From: Ascaphus truei
Taxonomy: Eukaryota > Chordata > Amphibia > Anura > Ascaphidae
Direction: 5' to 3'
Length of the DNA stretch: 64,000 nucleotides
NCBI GenBank assembly: GCA_036426205.1
Contig: CM071568.1
Location: 115,593,504-115,657,503, forward strand
Numbering within the stretch: position 1 is the first letter of the stretch; every line of letters begins with the position of its first letter. The notes below the pieces were generated by a model. It was given only the letters and a program-made list of their open reading frames with translations. It was not told where the DNA came from and did no database searches. Of this stretch, positions 11,215 to 20,979 are shown in pieces. The translations under genes were made by a program, and so were the position numbers.

Positions 11215-12440
11215 GTTATATTCATTAATATTGTAGTAATTCATTGTTTACATTGGTTAGTGTTACTATTCATTGTGATTTGGTTTCGGAATTAATTGTT
11301 TAGATTGGTTAATGGTTTAATTAATTCATTGTTGATGTTGCTATTGATTGGATTAGCTGGCTACTGTTTGTATTTAGTGACGTGTGATTTTTTGGAGTTT
11401 AGTTACATTTTATTACTGTGTGTCTTGTGTATTAATTTATTGTCATTAGGGTGCCCATTGAGTGCTATAGAGGCTTATCATGCTCATATTATTATTATAT
11501 GGGTATGATGTACCACTATACTACTCAATGGGTATAGGGTGGGTATAGTCAGTCAGGGTGGGTGCTTAGGCCTCCCGGGTTGGTATCGGGTCAGGGTGGG
11601 TTAACCCCTTAATGACTATAGCGGTTAGTAACCGCTAAGGTGATTAAGGGGTTAGAGGCCATTAGAATGTATTTATTTTGTATATATGCATTCTGGCAAC
11701 GGAGGACAGAGGCACCTGCTGTTGTGGTAAGTATAACTTTATTTATTTACTTTATTTATGTATGCTAATGCAGTGTTTAAAAATAGGCAAATAATCTATT
11801 ATCCATACCTGGATATGGTTATTTTGCCCATTACTGTACTGTATGGGTTTGGGCGGAAGGGGGGGGGGGGCGTGTATTTATGTTTTTTTAAATATTTATT
11901 AATATACCTTTCTTTAATAGTGTAGATGTGCAGGGGTCTCCGGAGCTGAATCAAGTTGGTTTTATGTCCGGGGCCCCCTGTTTCCCGAGATACAGACACC
12001 TTTATGGGGTGCCGGTATCCCTCTGCATTGAAATGTCTCGCGTCACGTGACCGGGACATTTCCTTGCATAGGAGATACCGGCTCTCCATAAAGGTGCCTG
12101 TATCTCGGGAAGCAGGTGGTCTCCGGACATAAAACCAACGTGGTTCAGCTCTGGAGACCCCCTGCACCTCTACACTATTAAAGAAATGTATATTTAAATA
12201 AATAAATTTCAGCTGGGAGAGGCGGCTCTCTCAGAGCTGCTCTCTCTGCAGCAGAAATGAATCACTGGTTCAGGCCTTTTCAGAGGCTCGATGCTCTCGC
12301 TGGCAGCAACTCGTCCGTTTTGGGCATTTTGCTATCACTGGTAATCGAGCCTTTCTGAATACCGTGATGGCAACGCCCAAAAAACAGTCACTTTAAATTC
12401 CCTTGCGATTTTTTTTATGAACCCTCTCTGAATAAGGCCC

Positions 12441-12720
12441 TTAGTGTCATATTTCTCAGATAAGTATTCTAAAACACAAATTTGTGATGGTTATCTTATT
12501 GAACACGAAGGTAAAGTTTCATTCAAAAAAGATCAATGGTCACTTACCTCTTTGCAAAACTTCCTGGGAGATCAACAGCAGCATGGGTATTTCCTTGCTA
12601 GAAACTACAACTCACTTGAACCCTTGCAGCAGGTCAGTGATATCAGAGTGCCCTTAAATGGCTAGATCTGCCAATAAGGGCACTGGCATCACAGAGATGA
12701 CTACAAATCCCAGACCTTGT
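12441..12720 (-). pseudogene. Possible 5' part of the hAT transposase fossil
   Basis: Minus-strand sequence just right of element B (EKYDTK frame) joins in frame to the 7084-7146 sliver once B is removed. Farther upstream on the minus strand a possible splice acceptor (TTTGTGTTTTAG, about 12471) and donor (CAAAGAGGTAAGTGAC, about 12550) are visible, so the fossil may preserve a 5' intron. A plus-strand ORF at 12444-12665 has no family resemblance and probably reflects this. The 5' end of the hAT element is not defined. Confidence 0.4.
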
Positions 12721-13380
12721 GTCACAGAAGACAAGGTCTTTTTATACCTTTTTACAAGGGTCATTCATTGAGCAAGTCAAGATAATGAAATAAATTGTAG
12801 TTTATTCGCAGAAATTCGCTTACACACACTGATACACAAAATACAGACAAAAAGACAGTTACTTTGGGACTAGGGCCGAAAACTAGACAATACTAGGTGC
12901 AGGGAACCCTATAGAAGAGTTTTAGCCTGACCGGGACTTACTGTAGCCCGGAATCTCGTGGAACTCAAATCGGCATTAAATTCCACACGCCACCGATACG
13001 TTATCTTCTGAGAACTGGTCCCTCCTGACCGCGAGTTACTGACAATCCTCTGGAACTAAAATTGGCATAAAATCCCAGCCACATCCGCTACGAACATTTC
13101 TCAGAACTAGGGTGCAAAAGTCAGGACTTAGACTCTGGCATGCAGGCTTTTCTGGCTTGAAATCGAAGCCGGTTGCTTTGCTATTCGCGCAGAAGCAACT
13201 TTGAAAAGTCCGCCTGCGCTCTTACTACTGGAGAACTCGAATCTGATTGGCTCATAGGTTCTTTATAATATTCTGAGTTTCATTCACAAAACTCAGCAGC
13301 CAATCATCGCGTGGGAAAATTCCCAGTTACCAATCAGAGCAAAGCCGGCTAGAAAAGTTGGATCTGTGGGAAATATGAAA
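12720..13380 (-). repeat. LTR-like block with internal ~90-bp tandem duplication
   Basis: Two adjacent segments (about 12930-13020 and 13028-13113) share a TGACCG..GA.TTACTG opening, GGAACT.AAAT.GGCAT and a CAGAACTAG-like end, so a ~90-bp unit is duplicated. TTTATT (reverse AATAAA) near 12791-12800 and several CCAAT boxes near 13240-13350 suggest an LTR or promoter-bearing repeat in minus orientation. Ends and target duplication are not visible, so the class remains open. Confidence 0.35.
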
Positions 13381-13399
13381 TAGCCAGGAGACATGCGCA

Positions 13400-14270
13400 A
13401 GGAAATGAAGAGGAAAGATCCGGTGCGACAGCAAACAGCCAAATGACGTCAGATCCACAGTTGAATACAGTAGCTTTATTGGTATGGACACACACAGGTA
13501 AAAACAGCAGGCTGCAGCACAGCCTCCTCCTCTACGCATTTCACGCTCTGTTGGCGCTTCATCTGAGAGTGAGGAGAGTGACTGCAAGCCCAACATTTAA
13601 AGTACAAACCCAGCGAACAGGGACTTAATTAAAACTATTTCAGCTGTGGACCTCCAGAGAAAACCAGTGTTTCTCAGTGATCACATGATTGGCATATATT
13701 GACCACATATGGCTAAACTACACAAAACAAATGTTATTCTATTTTTACATATGTTGAATTCAAAGAACATATGTGGAAATCTCTGGATGGTACTGATTGC
13801 TGAAAAACATATAAAAAGTTAATAAACGTTGCAACATTGAAGGGTCACGTGAAACATAGTCTTTGATTGATTGTACTCTTAAAATTGTATGGTACTATAT
13901 TGCACAAGACTCCTAATGAATCACGAAACCCTGGGAAGGGTGAGAGGGAGAGGGAGGGAAAAGAGAGTGAGTGGGAGGGGAAGGGGGAGGGGGGAGGGGG
14001 AAGGGAAGGGGGAGGGAGGGAAGTGCAAGGGTGGGGGGAGAAAGGGAGGTGGGGGGGCCAGGAAGAGCATAAGAGCTCATGATCATAATAAACTGCATAT
14101 TTTACATGGATGCACAGTATGTATATAAACTAGGATATATGCAATCATAGAAAACATTTTAGGTCCCAATCAACATTCAGTCCATTGGGCTGCAGTGTAT
14201 TAAGAGTAAAAATCCAGTGTGCTTCTCTTTGGTGGAGGATTTTAATACTACCTACCACCATCCACCACCA
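13400..14270 (-). mobile_element. Penelope-like element 3' end fragment
   Basis: On the minus strand, 14270-14160 encodes the end of a Penelope-like protein (an EAHWIFTLNTLQPNGLN-like block in a frame also containing mutations). It is followed in the sense direction by a long pyrimidine-rich stretch (13930-14060, seen as G-rich on the plus strand) and then by a hammerhead-like motif at 13531-13572. The order C-terminus, pyrimidine tract, then terminal repeat parallels the insertion at 5841-6581. No reverse transcriptase remains. Confidence 0.6.
13531..13572 (-). ncRNA. Hammerhead-like ribozyme motif, Penelope type
   Basis: The minus strand reads CAGATGA, a stem (GCGC/GCGT) and then GAAA, in the order of the hammerhead core CUGANGA - stem II - GAAA, with one core mismatch (U to A at the second position). 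Penelope-like elements are known to carry such minimal type I hammerheads in their terminal repeats. Activity is not implied. Confidence 0.5.
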
Positions 14271-14279
14271 GAGTATCCC

Positions 14280-15190
14280 TCTGCAAATCCTTAGTCAGAG
14301 TCCCACTTCTTATAGCCACCTGTCTACGGGAACTTCCGCTTTAGGCGTGATCCTGCCACCACTGGTAGAAGCCCTGACACAGTCCTCTCAGTCATACCAG
14401 TACCGCAAACTAAAGGTTTTCTCAGGTACTCGGTCTACACCCTTAGGTGAAGAAGAGATTTCAGAATGGAGGAATCATGTGGTGCAAGTGCTTCCTGAGT
14501 GGCCCTGCTCCGACGCCATAAAACAGCAGTGAATCATAGATTGCCTGAGGCCTCAAGCCGCCCATAAGTACAATTCTACAATGATTGTCACCCCAATGCT
14601 AACGCACAAGCACCAAGACCTATGGCGTTCCAGATGATGCCATATCTCTATTGGCCTGGTTCCACGCTCTCATGCAAGCCGAGGGAGAAGACGTGTCGGA
14701 ATTCTTCCGCCAAGACCAGTTGGCCCTATGGACTCTAGTGAAAAGATCGTCCCCGCATCAGAGGCCGACTGTCTTCGGATCCAGGAACTTCTGCGGGGCA
14801 TGTTGCCTATGCACCCGGTTGCTATACGTATTAGTTGCACCCTTTCTCCAGAATCTCCACTTTCTTTTGAAGACCTAATGGATAGAGTGCAAGGTCAAGA
14901 GATCACCTTGTGGGCCCATCCTATCAGAACGTCTCGCGACTCTGCCAAGTGAGAGAGTCATACAACTACCTCAAAGGAGCCCCACACGGAAGAGACAAAG
15001 GGGACATCGATTCAAAAATCCACGGAGATAGAACGATCCAAGAACACTCCACCGTCAGAGATGCCTGTCTCCGCACCCAGAGTGGCTAGAATGCCGGAAC
15101 CTTATCCTGACCCTGACGCCAAAAGCGCTGTCTGCTGCTACAATTGTGGTCGATATGGTCATTTTGCCTGTGGCTCTGAGACTAAGCCTA
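14280..15190 (+). pseudogene. Degraded Gag of a Ty3/gypsy-type element (PNMA-like capsid and CCHC knuckle)
   Basis: From about 14400 the plus strand gives YRKLKVFSG, GEEEISEWRNH and EWPCSD, a pattern matching the start of the capsid domain in PNMA-family and related metavirus Gag proteins. Farther on, 14728-14952 keeps capsid-like helices (LRGMLPMHP, LSFEDLMDRV). At about 15135-15175 a zinc knuckle remains: CYNCGRYGHFAC, with two residues missing before the last cysteine. Stops at about 14530 and frame changes near 14640-14730 show that it is dead. Gag normally assembles the particle around the element RNA. No protease or reverse transcriptase follows; the next sequence is a Penelope-type terminus. 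Confidence 0.65.
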
Positions 15191-15224
15191 GTATATCACC
15201 CCCTTAGGCCCCAGCTATGCCCCG

Positions 15225-15290
15225 ACTCACTTCATCCGGATGAAGCGTTGGCGAAACGTGCGCGTCGGATTTTAACCTGTGCGTGCCGCA
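15225..15290 (+). ncRNA. Hammerhead-like motif, Penelope type
   Basis: Plus strand: CGGATGA, a short AGC/GC stem, GAAACGTGCGCGTC and then a possible helix I strand (GGAT) that can pair with the preceding ATCC. The second core base is G instead of U. The following ~550 bp (to about 15840) has the AT-rich character of Penelope termini and no coding sequence. Confidence 0.5.
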
Positions 15291-15844
15291 GTGTCCCTGA
15301 CTGAGCCGCTCATCTGTCTGCTGTGGGGATACGTGAGATGGTCCTGTATTACGGACGGAGCCCCTGCAATGGACATTGAAACTTCAGCTACTCTGTGACC
15401 TCAGACAAAGCACATTGGACATTTGCTAAATCATTAGCAGCAAGTGGGGAAGGATATCGATCGGAAGGCAGCAGTGCGGCAGAGATCCCATGCTACAGCT
15501 GTGACAGACGGTTTTGGATGCTGTGAGAGAGACCATCTGAGGCCTGGAAGTGGCAGTGCGGCGTGTGGTAAACTCATGTATTGTACATGAAATGTCTATT
15601 ACCAACTAATCTGATGTACGCAGATATTATACCCTAATTAATATACACCTATATTTTTACAAACTTCACTATGTGCGTTTGCGCTTTTGTCTTTTTGTGT
15701 TACAGTTGCCTAGGGGTTTTTCCCCTGTCCATATAGCTGCAGATCACCCATCGAATTAGAGGTTGTATTTAGTTTTAAATTGACACAATGGTGGTGAAGG
15801 GTTAAAACACTAGAAATAATAATTTGCGCACTTTTTTTGTTTTG

Positions 15845-16300
15845 TTCTGTTAGATCCTCTTGTTAATCTGCATTACCCGGGTGCTGGATGCCCCGGGCAG
15901 GTACCCAACTATGTGCACCAACACTACATGGGATTGCGCTATCTCCTACGTGTGGGTGGGCCTTAACATTGGGAAAAGGACATCAGGGTATTGGTGCCCG
16001 GTACCAATTGGGGACACTCACTTGTGGCATCAGGTTGGGGCCTATATTACTGTGTGGTACAGGGTAAAGGGGTCTGCGTTCAGTAAAGGTTGTTGTTATA
16101 TACCTGTCTGTGTCTGTATCATTATTATTGTTCCTGTAAAAGACCTATACCACCACGTTGGGAACCCTTACAGCTGGAGGCGTTGCATCAAGACGAACGA
16201 GAATTGCCCCAGGATCCCAGTGGCGGAGGCTCAGTTCTCCTGGTTGCCAGCAGGTAATAGCAGCATTGGTAGTTCCTTCCCGGGAACAAGGGCTACAAAA
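15845..16300 (+). repeat. Diverged LTR end, primer site and leader, related to the 43-49 kb LTR element
   Basis: Several anchors line up in order with the LTR at 43268-45093: GGCAGGTA then CTATGTGCACCAACA near 15900-15925 (compare 44630-44660), a TAAAGGTTGTTGTTATATA block, a TTACAG boundary and CTGGAGGCG (about 16170), and then CCCCAGG, GCGGAGGCTCAG and GCAGGTAAT (16205-16260; compare 44960-45015). Here TTACAG followed by CTGGAGGCG looks like the normal LTR end and primer-binding site, with the leader after it. No ORF is supported. Confidence 0.5.
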
Positions 16301-16539
16301 AGAAAAAAAGTGCATATAATTTGAATTTGCCCATTTTCTTATTTCATCTCCAATTTTTGGGGATCTCTAGAATAAGGGGAATGCCACCCCACTCCCTCCC
16401 TACTAATTTCCAGCCCTGTATACAGTATATATTTATATATAGAAAGAGTCAGTGTCGTAAGGCACTCCTGAAAGTTCAAAACCAAGGTGTCACAGATTGA
16501 GGTAGTACAGTACATAATCAAATTGATGTTCAGAGAGTG

Positions 16540-16870
16540 TTTGGGAGTATTGTAGATGAAACACACACACACAGCCCCTTTAAGCTCAGAGCCCACATTC
16601 GCCACATCAGATATCATATATATTTGTGTCAAGAGGAGTGCTACTAGGGCTGTGACCTCATTTAAAAAACAAAAGACAAAAAGGGCCTAGTGCTACATCC
16701 ATCTTGACATTATATAGGTAAATACTTACCTGTTTATCTTATCATTTAGTTCAATTCTTTGACCAAATTATTTTAAGCCTACTACCACATCACAATATGG
16801 CCCCTCTGTAGGTCCTAACCCTGCTGTACCTGCAAAAAGCTCTTGTTACCCCTCTAATGGAGGGAGAGCT
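16540..16870 (+). repeat. Dispersed 'TTGGCCAAAG' repeat, diverged copy
   Basis: The order GTCAA.AGGAGTGCTACT, AACAAAAGACAAAA, TGCTACATCCA, a CATTTAGTT block, AAGCCT.CT.CCAC and GTAGGTCCTAAC matches the other copies listed at 19985, 26490, 26905, 40535 and 41080, though the central GGCCAAAG is degraded here. Confidence 0.5.
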
Positions 16871-17179
16871 GTCTTTAATAGACTGGTCATTCACAGGTGC
16901 TTTTTTCAATATTGTTTGTAACACAATGTTTGTTTGGGAAAAGCTGATAGATCCACACTCACATTCTCTATATCAGATTTAGGCCAGACCCATCATGGCA
17001 GTCTTTAATTTGAATTCAATTTTCTCTTAGGATACACATATTAACCCTTCGAATCAATCTCAGAAAAGGAAGAGAAAGAAAAAGTACAATAGTGCTGATG
17101 GTACCGAATAAGAAGTTACTTTATGTTTAAAAAACATGAAGTATACTGATTGAACCTCATTTAAGGTCAATAGAGCTGG

Positions 17180-17520
17180 TGGGAGAGCTTTTTCAAAACC
17201 TACTCAAGACTGTGGAATGAGCTCCCTGCAGCTTTAAGAAATCAGGAAGCTTTACTTCCATTCAGAAAGGAATTAAAACCCTTCCTTTTTAAACAAAACA
17301 TTGTAAATAGACCCTAATATCTGGCAGCCAGGTTTCCTGCTCCCATTCGCATTTCACGCCCTTTGTTGGTTTTCCTCATCAATTCCCTACATGTTTTCTT
17401 TTGGTGGGTCCCGGGTGTAGGTCTGGTATGGGTGTCTGCCCTAAGTTCTTACATGCACTCTAGTACTGAGTTTCGTGGTGAGCAGCGTGTGAGAAAAAAT
17501 CTAAATAAATAAATACTTTA
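17180..17520 (+). pseudogene. CR1/L2-group LINE, C-terminal end and 3' tail
   Basis: The plus strand encodes SRLWNELPAALRNQEALLPF followed by a Lys-rich LKPFLFKQ end, the usual last segment of CR1/L2/Rex-type LINE proteins. It ends near 17515 in an AAATA repeat (CTAAATAAATAAATAC), consistent with the microsatellite tails of this group. The reverse transcriptase is absent because of 5' truncation. Confidence 0.65.
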
Positions 17521-18996
17521 ATATATAGATTTATTTTTATTTTTATACTGTATGTATGAAATAATAAACTCTCAAATTCTGTCATAATCCCTAACCAAAA
17601 AAATAACTAAAACCAAATAAGGTGAGGCAAAACAAGAAACAAAACCCATTATTTTTTTTATGGCAAAACCAAAACACAATGTCAAATGAATATCTGTAAT
17701 ATTCTACATTTCTTTGTAATAAATGTTTATTTTCAGTATTAAATCCCAATGTTTCGGGACACCTTCAATTGTCATCAGCACCCTTTTAACACCTTCATCT
17801 TGTCCTCTTATTGAACTAAAACTTTGTGAAGGGTAGATTGTGACACAAATACCATGTTCCATGACAGAAGAAGCTGTTAGTGAACAGAAGAAAAACATAA
17901 TGAGAAGAATTCCACTAAGGCTATTAGACAAAGGCATACATAAAACCATTAGTTGTGCACAAACAATTGGAAAGCGGATAGAGCTCCAACTTGTACATTA
18001 TATCCTCAATGATAAATCACCAAATAAACCTTGAAATTAACTGAATGACTGGAAGTCCTTCTAGTTCGCTTTCCTTCCAAAAAAAAAAAAAGTGATGGGA
18101 TGGCTTCCAATATGGGCAATGGAATTACCCCTGTTGTTTCTGAAGCCTCTGAGGATATTGCAGGAAAAGACACATTGCGATATAAATTGTATAAACTTCT
18201 CTGAAATCAATGAAACATGCAAATGACTAGAGAAAGGAGGTGGCATCATCTCCCTCTACCAACAGAAGCCAAGCATCTGTGACATTCTGAGCAAATGAAG
18301 AGATCAGCTCCCACAGGACATGTAAAGAAATATGACTTCACAGCACAGTGAGGGGATTTGATATTGAATATGTAGAGATTCCTACTGTTAGGAAATGTAA
18401 CAAACAACAAAATAGTCTGCTCCCTGCTATGAATTTTAACATGAGCTACAAAGTCTGAACCTCAGAATAAAATGTTAAAATTAAAAATGCTAATTGAATG
18501 CAAGTTGGTCTTTGTTATTGTATGGTAAACATGTGTAAAATGTATTTTAGGAATACAGTGAGCGTTACAGTATAAGTCTAAAAGAAGAGCAAAATAGAAT
18601 AATGATGACATTTACAATAACAGCGAAATATTTTTGAAGAACAAATTGCAGCAAATTGAACACAGAAAGTCACATTTGAAAAAGAACAGTGCTCAATTAA
18701 ACCTTTTTTTGTCTATATTTGCTAAGTGGTGCTATTCTGTAAGAAAAATGCTAGTGCAAAAAGACATTTTATAGACCATACATTTGAATGGACTGTAAGG
18801 TTTCTTCTGGTGTCTAAATGTGTCTTATAGAAAAGCAATGCTTTGTATATTCAACGTAACAAGTAAAATATAAGGAGCCTGGTGGACTTTTTTTGCAGTT
18901 TGAACAGAAAAAAAAGGCACCCACAGACACAGAATTTGTTACTATACATCTCGTATGCCATGTAACTTCTCCCTAACTCCTTCAAAAAGCAAACTA
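17520..18996. other. AT-rich DNA with no recognised gene
   Basis: Apart from the hammerhead-like motif at 17741-17778 I see no coding, RNA or repeat structure. The small ORFs at 17704-17949 and 17840-18034 lie in AT-rich sequence and lack family resemblance. Confidence 0.4.
17741..17778 (-). ncRNA. Hammerhead-like motif with perfect CTGATGA core
   Basis: The minus strand contains CTGATGA, a possible GACA/TGTC stem and GAAAC, followed by CATTGGG. It is then followed by AATAAACATTTATT, as in Penelope terminal repeats. This copy has the least altered catalytic core in the window, but the stem is only four pairs and overlaps the last core bases. Confidence 0.5.
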
Positions 18997-19418
18997 AGGC
19001 CCGGGCCATAGAGGTGTGGGGAGAGCGGAGGCGCGCTAACGCTGAGACTCGCCTGCTTCAGTCAGCGCGATTGCACGGACTTGCAGGCGAGCCAGCGTGC
19101 GCGAAGGGAGCCGGGGGGAGGTGGTTGGAGGCGGGGCAGTGACGTCGCTGGGCCAATCGCCCGTGACGCACTGACGTCAATGTCACGGCGCCGACGTCAC
19201 GGCGCCGTGACGTTGACGCTGCTGTGCAGTGATTGGAGGTTTTCAGCCGACAGCGCGCTGAAAAACAGCTTGGCGCTCGGCTGAAACCTCCAACGCCTCA
19301 GCACGCCTGCGGACGCTCGCGTGAGCCCCCTCTCAAGGCATCCTCATTGAGGATGCAGGGGCTCAGCGCAGAGCGTCCGCACGCCTCAGCACGGCTGGTC
19401 CATCTATGGACGCAGCCT
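18997..19418. mobile_element. GC-rich TIR element with TA flanks
   Basis: It begins AGGCCCGGGCCATAGAGGTG and ends CATCTATGGACGCAGCCT, whose reverse complement (AGGCTGCGTCCATAGATG) matches the start; TA lies on both sides (18995-18996, 19419-19420). The interior contains self-complementary blocks, for example GATTGGAGGTTTTCAGCCGA opposed to CGGCTGAAACCTCCAACGC (19230-19300), and TGACGTCA-like sites at 19140-19215. GC content is far above the surrounding AT-rich DNA. ORFs at 19081-19445 follow from the GC bias and are not supported. Confidence 0.65.
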
Positions 19419-19419
19419 T

Positions 19420-20975
19420 ATGTACACTGGGACATTGATGCATAAACACTAGAGGAAAATTATGCTTTTTGCATTAACATTGTATTAGTTCAGAGCCCCC
19501 TTTCCTTTTCTTTTGTAATAACAAATAATTTTCGAAATCAGTTATAAATTTACAGACTGGAAATGAGTGTTCACATTGACAAAACCGTAAACTGTATTTA
19601 AAAAGCGTAAACACGTATGAAAAGTTGCTTTGATTACTTTGGCGAAGAAATTGATGGACTATATTAGATATGCGCTAGTGTTAAAATATAAATGGGAAGT
19701 AATCAAAATAAATAAAAAAATACAGCTACATTTAAAATAGTAATGATGATAATGATATGATAATTAACCAGTTACACCTTATTAAAACTAAAGTTAGCAG
19801 CAATTTATGCTCTTTAGTAAATGTATAAATGCTCCTCCTTCCCGGGTTTTAAGCCCGCCCCTCCCCACTTCCCAAGTGAGTAGGTCCTTTCATTCTACTG
19901 GATACAGATCCAATGGTGGTCTTTCTCCCTCCTAATAGAGGTAAATGAGAATTTTAATACTAATAGAGATATATATTAGTATTTTATCTGATAGTGTTAG
20001 GACTTGCGAACAGGTGTCTGCCTTGTCGTGGCTCGCAAGCTTACAACGCTTTGGCCAAAGGGTTAAACTAAATGACCCTTTTTCAAGAGAATATATAAGT
20101 ATTTTACAGTGTATTTTTGTCATATTGGATGTAGCATTGGGTTTCGCTGTCGTTTGTTGTATAAATGTATAATCCACAATATTGATCAGGTGTATTACTG
20201 AGTTTTGCTCACGTTCTTTGATGGTATTGCCATTACTACTGAATTACGCCATTAATTCCCTATCTCCGACAAGCATTTTAAGTTGTCCGAGTATCTATTA
20301 AGGGTATTTTTTGGTATATATTTTCACTATCGTTAGATTTACTTTTTAATTACTGTTACACTCACAATCGGTAATACAGTATATGTTTTAAGAAAATACA
20401 ATTAAAAGTTATATTATATATTGTTAGTGGTGTGCATTGAAGTGAATTTCTCTCTGAGCCCACTGCCTTGTGTACTCATCATTTTACTGATTCACTTTCA
20501 GTTCACAGTTTGCACCCATTTATTATGATTGACCATTTATTACTTTATTTATTAGTATGGCCTCTACTTGATCACTTCCTTTCACCACTCCTTTTCCCCT
20601 TACATTTAAAATATCTCTAAAGTTTATATATGCAAAATGTAGTGCTAAAAATTTTTTTATTAAAAAAGTATTCCAAGATATTCAAAATTATTCAGTGTAA
20701 TCCAAAAAATATATTCCAAGTGAAATCCAAAAAAGGCCACAAACAAAAGGTCTCAGAAAGTCATGTACATGTGAAAATGGAATGAAACCATTTTAATAGT
20801 CCAACTGGTGGGCAATAGAAAATATATATATGGCTCTTCACAGGTGGATCAAAAGGGAGCGCTCTAGCTTCAAAGGATAATGACAGTATCCAAAGATATA
20901 AAAAAAACTAGCACTCACCCTGTATATTATGATTCAGATGGAGGTGCTAATGATAGATTTACTTTTTCCAAAAAA
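19420..20975. other. Unassigned AT-rich DNA around a dispersed repeat
   Basis: Outside 19985-20175 I see no gene or structure that can be named. Low-complexity A/T runs are common. Confidence 0.4.
19985..20175 (-). repeat. Dispersed 'TTGGCCAAAG' repeat copy
   Basis: Reads GTTAGGAC, CGCTTTGGCCAAAGGGTTAA, CCTTTTTCAAGAGAAT, then GTCATATTGGATGTAGC; this is the reverse of the order at 16540-16870 and 40535-40760. Confidence 0.65.
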
Positions 20976-20979
20976 ATCG

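Larger units (their letters stand above)
7147..12440 (-). mobile_element. Giant palindromic non-coding DNA element B, TTA target duplication
   Basis: The left end is GAGCCTTATTCAGAAAGCC and the right end, reverse-complemented, is GGGCCTTATTCAGAGAGGG; both are flanked by TTA (7144-7146, 12441-12443). A three-base TTA duplication is typical of PIF/Harbinger elements. The two ends have different subterminal sequence: the left is rich in ATCGA/TTATCG motifs, the right resembles the left end of element A, so B lies inverted relative to A. The interior is a long palindrome centred near 9863, where CAGCCAATCAGA (9841) faces TCTGATTGGCTG (9874). Arms at 9355-9840 and 9885-10355 match closely, and the pairing continues outward to about 7620 and 11660 once nested insertions are removed. 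No transposase or other coding sequence is visible. Confidence 0.75.

Noticed and set aside
12444..12665. 73-residue plus-strand ORF as a host exon
   Set aside because: The opposite strand continues the hAT fossil and has splice-like sites; the plus-strand peptide matches no family I know.
15860..16324. 154-residue Cys-containing ORF
   Set aside because: It runs across an LTR end, primer-like site and leader shared with the 43 kb LTR, so it is not a gene.
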